From the NCBI GenBank assembly GCA_005885555.1, contig VAWN01000015.1, positions 9,629-42,215 of the forward strand: 32,587 nt of DNA, read 5' to 3'. Origin of the DNA: Actinomycetota bacterium (GTDB taxonomy: Bacteria > Actinomycetota > Actinomycetes > Mycobacteriales > Micromonosporaceae). The notes below the pieces were generated by a model. That model did no database searches. It saw only the letters and a list, made by a program, of their open reading frames with translations, and was not told the origin of the DNA. This document shows positions 30,883 to 32,587 of this stretch, one piece after another (positions within the stretch are counted from its first letter, which is position 1; the number at the start of each line of letters is the position of its first letter). The translations under genes were made by a program, and so were the position numbers.

Positions 30883-32587
30883 CGGCCGGCGCTCGGCGCC
30901 GTCGGTCGCGGGCCGGTCGGCGTCGGCGAGGGCGCCGTGGTCCGGCTGCCGGTCGGGGTGGGTTGCGGTGTCGACGAAGGGGTACCCGACGGCGCGACCG
31001 ACGGTGCCGGCGAGCCGCTCGGCGCCGGGGCGGGCGGGCGGGTACCACCGGGCTGCGGATGGATCAGCTGCGGCGGATTCACCAGATGCGGGCTCGGCGC
31101 GACAAGCAACGCCAGCATGGCCGCCATCGCGACGAGTACGGCAGCGGTGCCGCCGGCGGCCGCGGTACCCACCAGCGCCCGGCTCTCCCGCGACCACTCG
31201 GTGCGCCGCCGCGCCCGCAGGTCCGGCGGCAGCGCGGCGCGTTGCGCGGCAAGGCTGTTGGCCGGCGCCGCGGCGAACCCGAGCGTGGGGAACAGCAACA
31301 GCCCGGCGAGTAGCGGGCCGCTGTAGGTCTGCGGCCGGGTCAGCGCGCCGGCGATGGCCAGCAGGCCGAGCACCGCGAGCAGCGTCTCGGCCCAGTTGGC
31401 CCGGAACGCCTCCCACCACGCGGCCCGCTCGCTGGTCTTGGGGGTACGCAGGAAAGCCGCGCGGCGCGCGAACAGACCCTGCACCGACGCCCGGGCGACG
31501 ACCAGTGAGGTGGACTGCCACATGAAGAAGGCACCGATCGCGTCGCGCCACGAGGCACCGGTACCGCGGCGCAGCAGGGCGATCGCACGCACCAACCCGA
31601 GCGCGACGAGTACCGGGACGGTGGCCACGAGGAACGCGGTGAGCTTGCGGAACAACTGGTCCCCGCCGGTCACGATGTTGATGCTACCGGCCAGCAGGAA
31701 CAGGAAGAACGCGAGGCCGAGCAGGTCGCCGTACCACTGCAGGCCGCCGCTCAGGTACGCCCAGCGCTGCGCGAGGCTGAGCCGGTCGGTGTCGGTACGG
31801 GCGCCGGGAAGCAGGGAACGCCAGTGCATCCGCAGGATCTGGATGCCGCCGAAGCACCACCGGTACCGCTGGCTCTTGAGCGCCTCGAAGGTCAGCGGCA
31901 TGACACCGCGGCCCCACGACTGGTCCACGTGCAGGCCGGACCAGCCGGCGCGCAGCAACCGCAGCGACAGTTCCGCGTCCTCGGTGATGCACCACTCGTC
32001 CCAGCCGCCCAGCTTCTCCAATGCTTCGCGGCGGATGAGTCCCATGGTGCCGGCGAAGATGGCGCCGTCGTGTTCGTTGCGCGAGGGCTGGGACACCGCG
32101 AAGAAGTACCGGTAGGAGTAGTACAGCCGGCGGTAGTACGGCTCGTGTGCCCAGTCCCGGTAGTCCTGCGGCGCCTGGATGAACCCGACACCGGGGTCGG
32201 CGAACAGCGGCGCACAGCGGCTCAGGAAGCCGGGATCGATCTGGTAGTCGGAGTCGACGACACCGACCAGTTCGGCGGCCGGGTCGGTCAGCTCGCCCAG
32301 CGCGTAGTTGAGCGCACCGGACTTGTACCCGGGCCAGTCCTCCAGGTGGACGAACTTCACGCCGTGCGCGGCGCACCACTGCTCGACCGGCCGCCACAGC
32401 GCCTCGTCGTCGGTGTTGTCGTCGATCGCCACGATTTCGAACCGCGGATAGTCCAGGCGCAGCAACGAGTTCAGCGTCGCGATGACCATGTCCGGTGGCT
32501 CGTTGTGCGCCGGCACGTGCAGGCTCACGAACGGCGGTTGCGCGGTCTGCGGGGTGGGCGTGTTCTTCGTGATGCGCCGCCGCCAGC
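30879..32587 (-). CDS. Processive family 2 glycosyltransferase with C-terminal membrane helices (5' end off the window)
   Basis: The frame is open to the right edge (568 visible residues), and PFVSLHVPAHNEPPDMV shows the domain start is near, so an N-terminal part, probably membrane, is missing. GT2 signatures are all present: VDSDYQIDPGF, CITEDAELSLRLL and QRYRWCFGG (D, D, TED, QxxRW), as in cellulose-synthase-like and other processive enzymes. Four or five membrane helices follow (LAFFLFLLAGSINIV, FLVATVPVLVALGLV, LLAVLGLLAIAGAL, VLVAMAAMLALLVA). It ends in an unusual about 60-residue Pro/Ser/Thr tail (PAPAPSGSPAPSVAPSG...) that should lie outside the membrane. It probably polymerises or exports a cell-envelope glycan. 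The GTG at 32528 is an internal codon, not the true start. Confidence 0.85.
   Translation of the reverse strand, partial: WRRRITKNTPTPQTAQPPFVSLHVPAHNEPPDMVIATLNSLLRLDYPRFEIVAIDDNTDDEALWRPVEQWCAAHGVKFVHLEDWPGYKSGALNYALGELTDPAAELVGVVDSDYQIDPGFLSRCAPLFADPGVGFIQAPQDYRDWAHEPYYRRLYYSYRYFFAVSQPSRNEHDGAIFAGTMGLIRREALEKLGGWDEWCITEDAELSLRLLRAGWSGLHVDQSWGRGVMPLTFEALKSQRYRWCFGGIQILRMHWRSLLPGARTDTDRLSLAQRWAYLSGGLQWYGDLLGLAFFLFLLAGSINIVTGGDQLFRKLTAFLVATVPVLVALGLVRAIALLRRGTGASWRDAIGAFFMWQSTSLVVARASVQGLFARRAAFLRTPKTSERAAWWEAFRANWAETLLAVLGLLAIAGALTRPQTYSGPLLAGLLLFPTLGFAAAPANSLAAQRAALPPDLRARRRTEWSRESRALVGTAAAGGTAAVLVAMAAMLALLVAPSPHLVNPPQLIHPQPGGTRPPAPAPSGSPAPSVAPSGTPSSTPQPTPTGSRTTAPSPTPTGPRPTAPSAGR

Noticed and set aside
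29854-31551. Minus-strand frame joining P-loop sequence with CBS antisense
   Set aside because: Only the part about 30670-30882 is real; the rest is shadow of the CBS gene and the glycosyltransferase.
1-32587. CRISPR arrays, tRNA/rRNA genes, insertion sequences
   Set aside because: No regularly spaced repeats with unique spacers, no cloverleaf or CCA-ended tRNA, and no transposase or terminal inverted repeats were found.

Overview
The window is from a high-GC actinomycete. Third codon positions are strongly G/C, genes overlap by ATGA/GTGA, GTG starts are common, and there are an F420-type PPOX protein, a WS/DGAT wax synthase and actinobacterial-type nar genes. The gene style suggests Micromonosporaceae or a close relative, but the genus cannot be fixed from the sequence alone.

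Layout. (1) 1-1064: a partial XRE/HTH regulator running off the left edge, divergent from two small coupled ORFs of unknown function, with a strong hairpin between them. (2) 6436-987 (minus): a tightly overlapping five-gene operon encoding a membrane-anchored surface protein (propeller, PKD, InlB-like repeats), a hydroxyquinol-type intradiol dioxygenase, an F420/PPOX flavoprotein, a hotdog thioesterase and a hydroxyacid-oxoacid transhydrogenase-like iron alcohol dehydrogenase. (3) 6637-27492: the centrepiece. A seven-gene minus-strand operon reads etfB, etfA, etfD-like Fe-S membrane protein, acyl-CoA dehydrogenase, KS-AT-KS-ACP-KR megasynthase, hotdog dehydratase, and a single-chain eukaryote-like acyl-CoA carboxylase. 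It converges on an Sfp-type phosphopantetheinyl transferase and diverges from a WS/DGAT acyltransferase. Together these look like a self-contained lipid factory: malonyl-CoA supply, carrier activation, iterative chain building, a flavin dehydrogenase wired to the quinone pool, and an esterifying acyltransferase. No product can be named from sequence. (4) 27463-29681: a decaying nitrate-respiration locus. The front half of narK is fused to the tail of narH, narG is gone, narJ is intact, and narI and narK each carry a -1 frameshift. (5) 29755-30297: an Hrp1-like CBS protein preceded by a near-perfect DevR/DosR-type palindrome and a TATATA -10, which points to hypoxia control. (6) 30332-32587: a rearranged P-loop pseudogene and a processive GT2 glycosyltransferase cut by the right edge.

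Three points need care. The megasynthase and its dehydratase appear to be split by an out-of-frame event. The only carrier domain in the megasynthase has Thr where the phosphopantetheine Ser normally sits. Several -1 frameshifts fall within 28.1-30.7 kb, so sequencing error has to be excluded before calling decay. At genome scale, two palindromes (GGTACC and TCCACWGTGGAC) are conspicuously frequent in different frames and in non-coding DNA. No tRNA, rRNA, CRISPR array or insertion sequence was seen, and no gene-free stretch exceeds about 300 bases.
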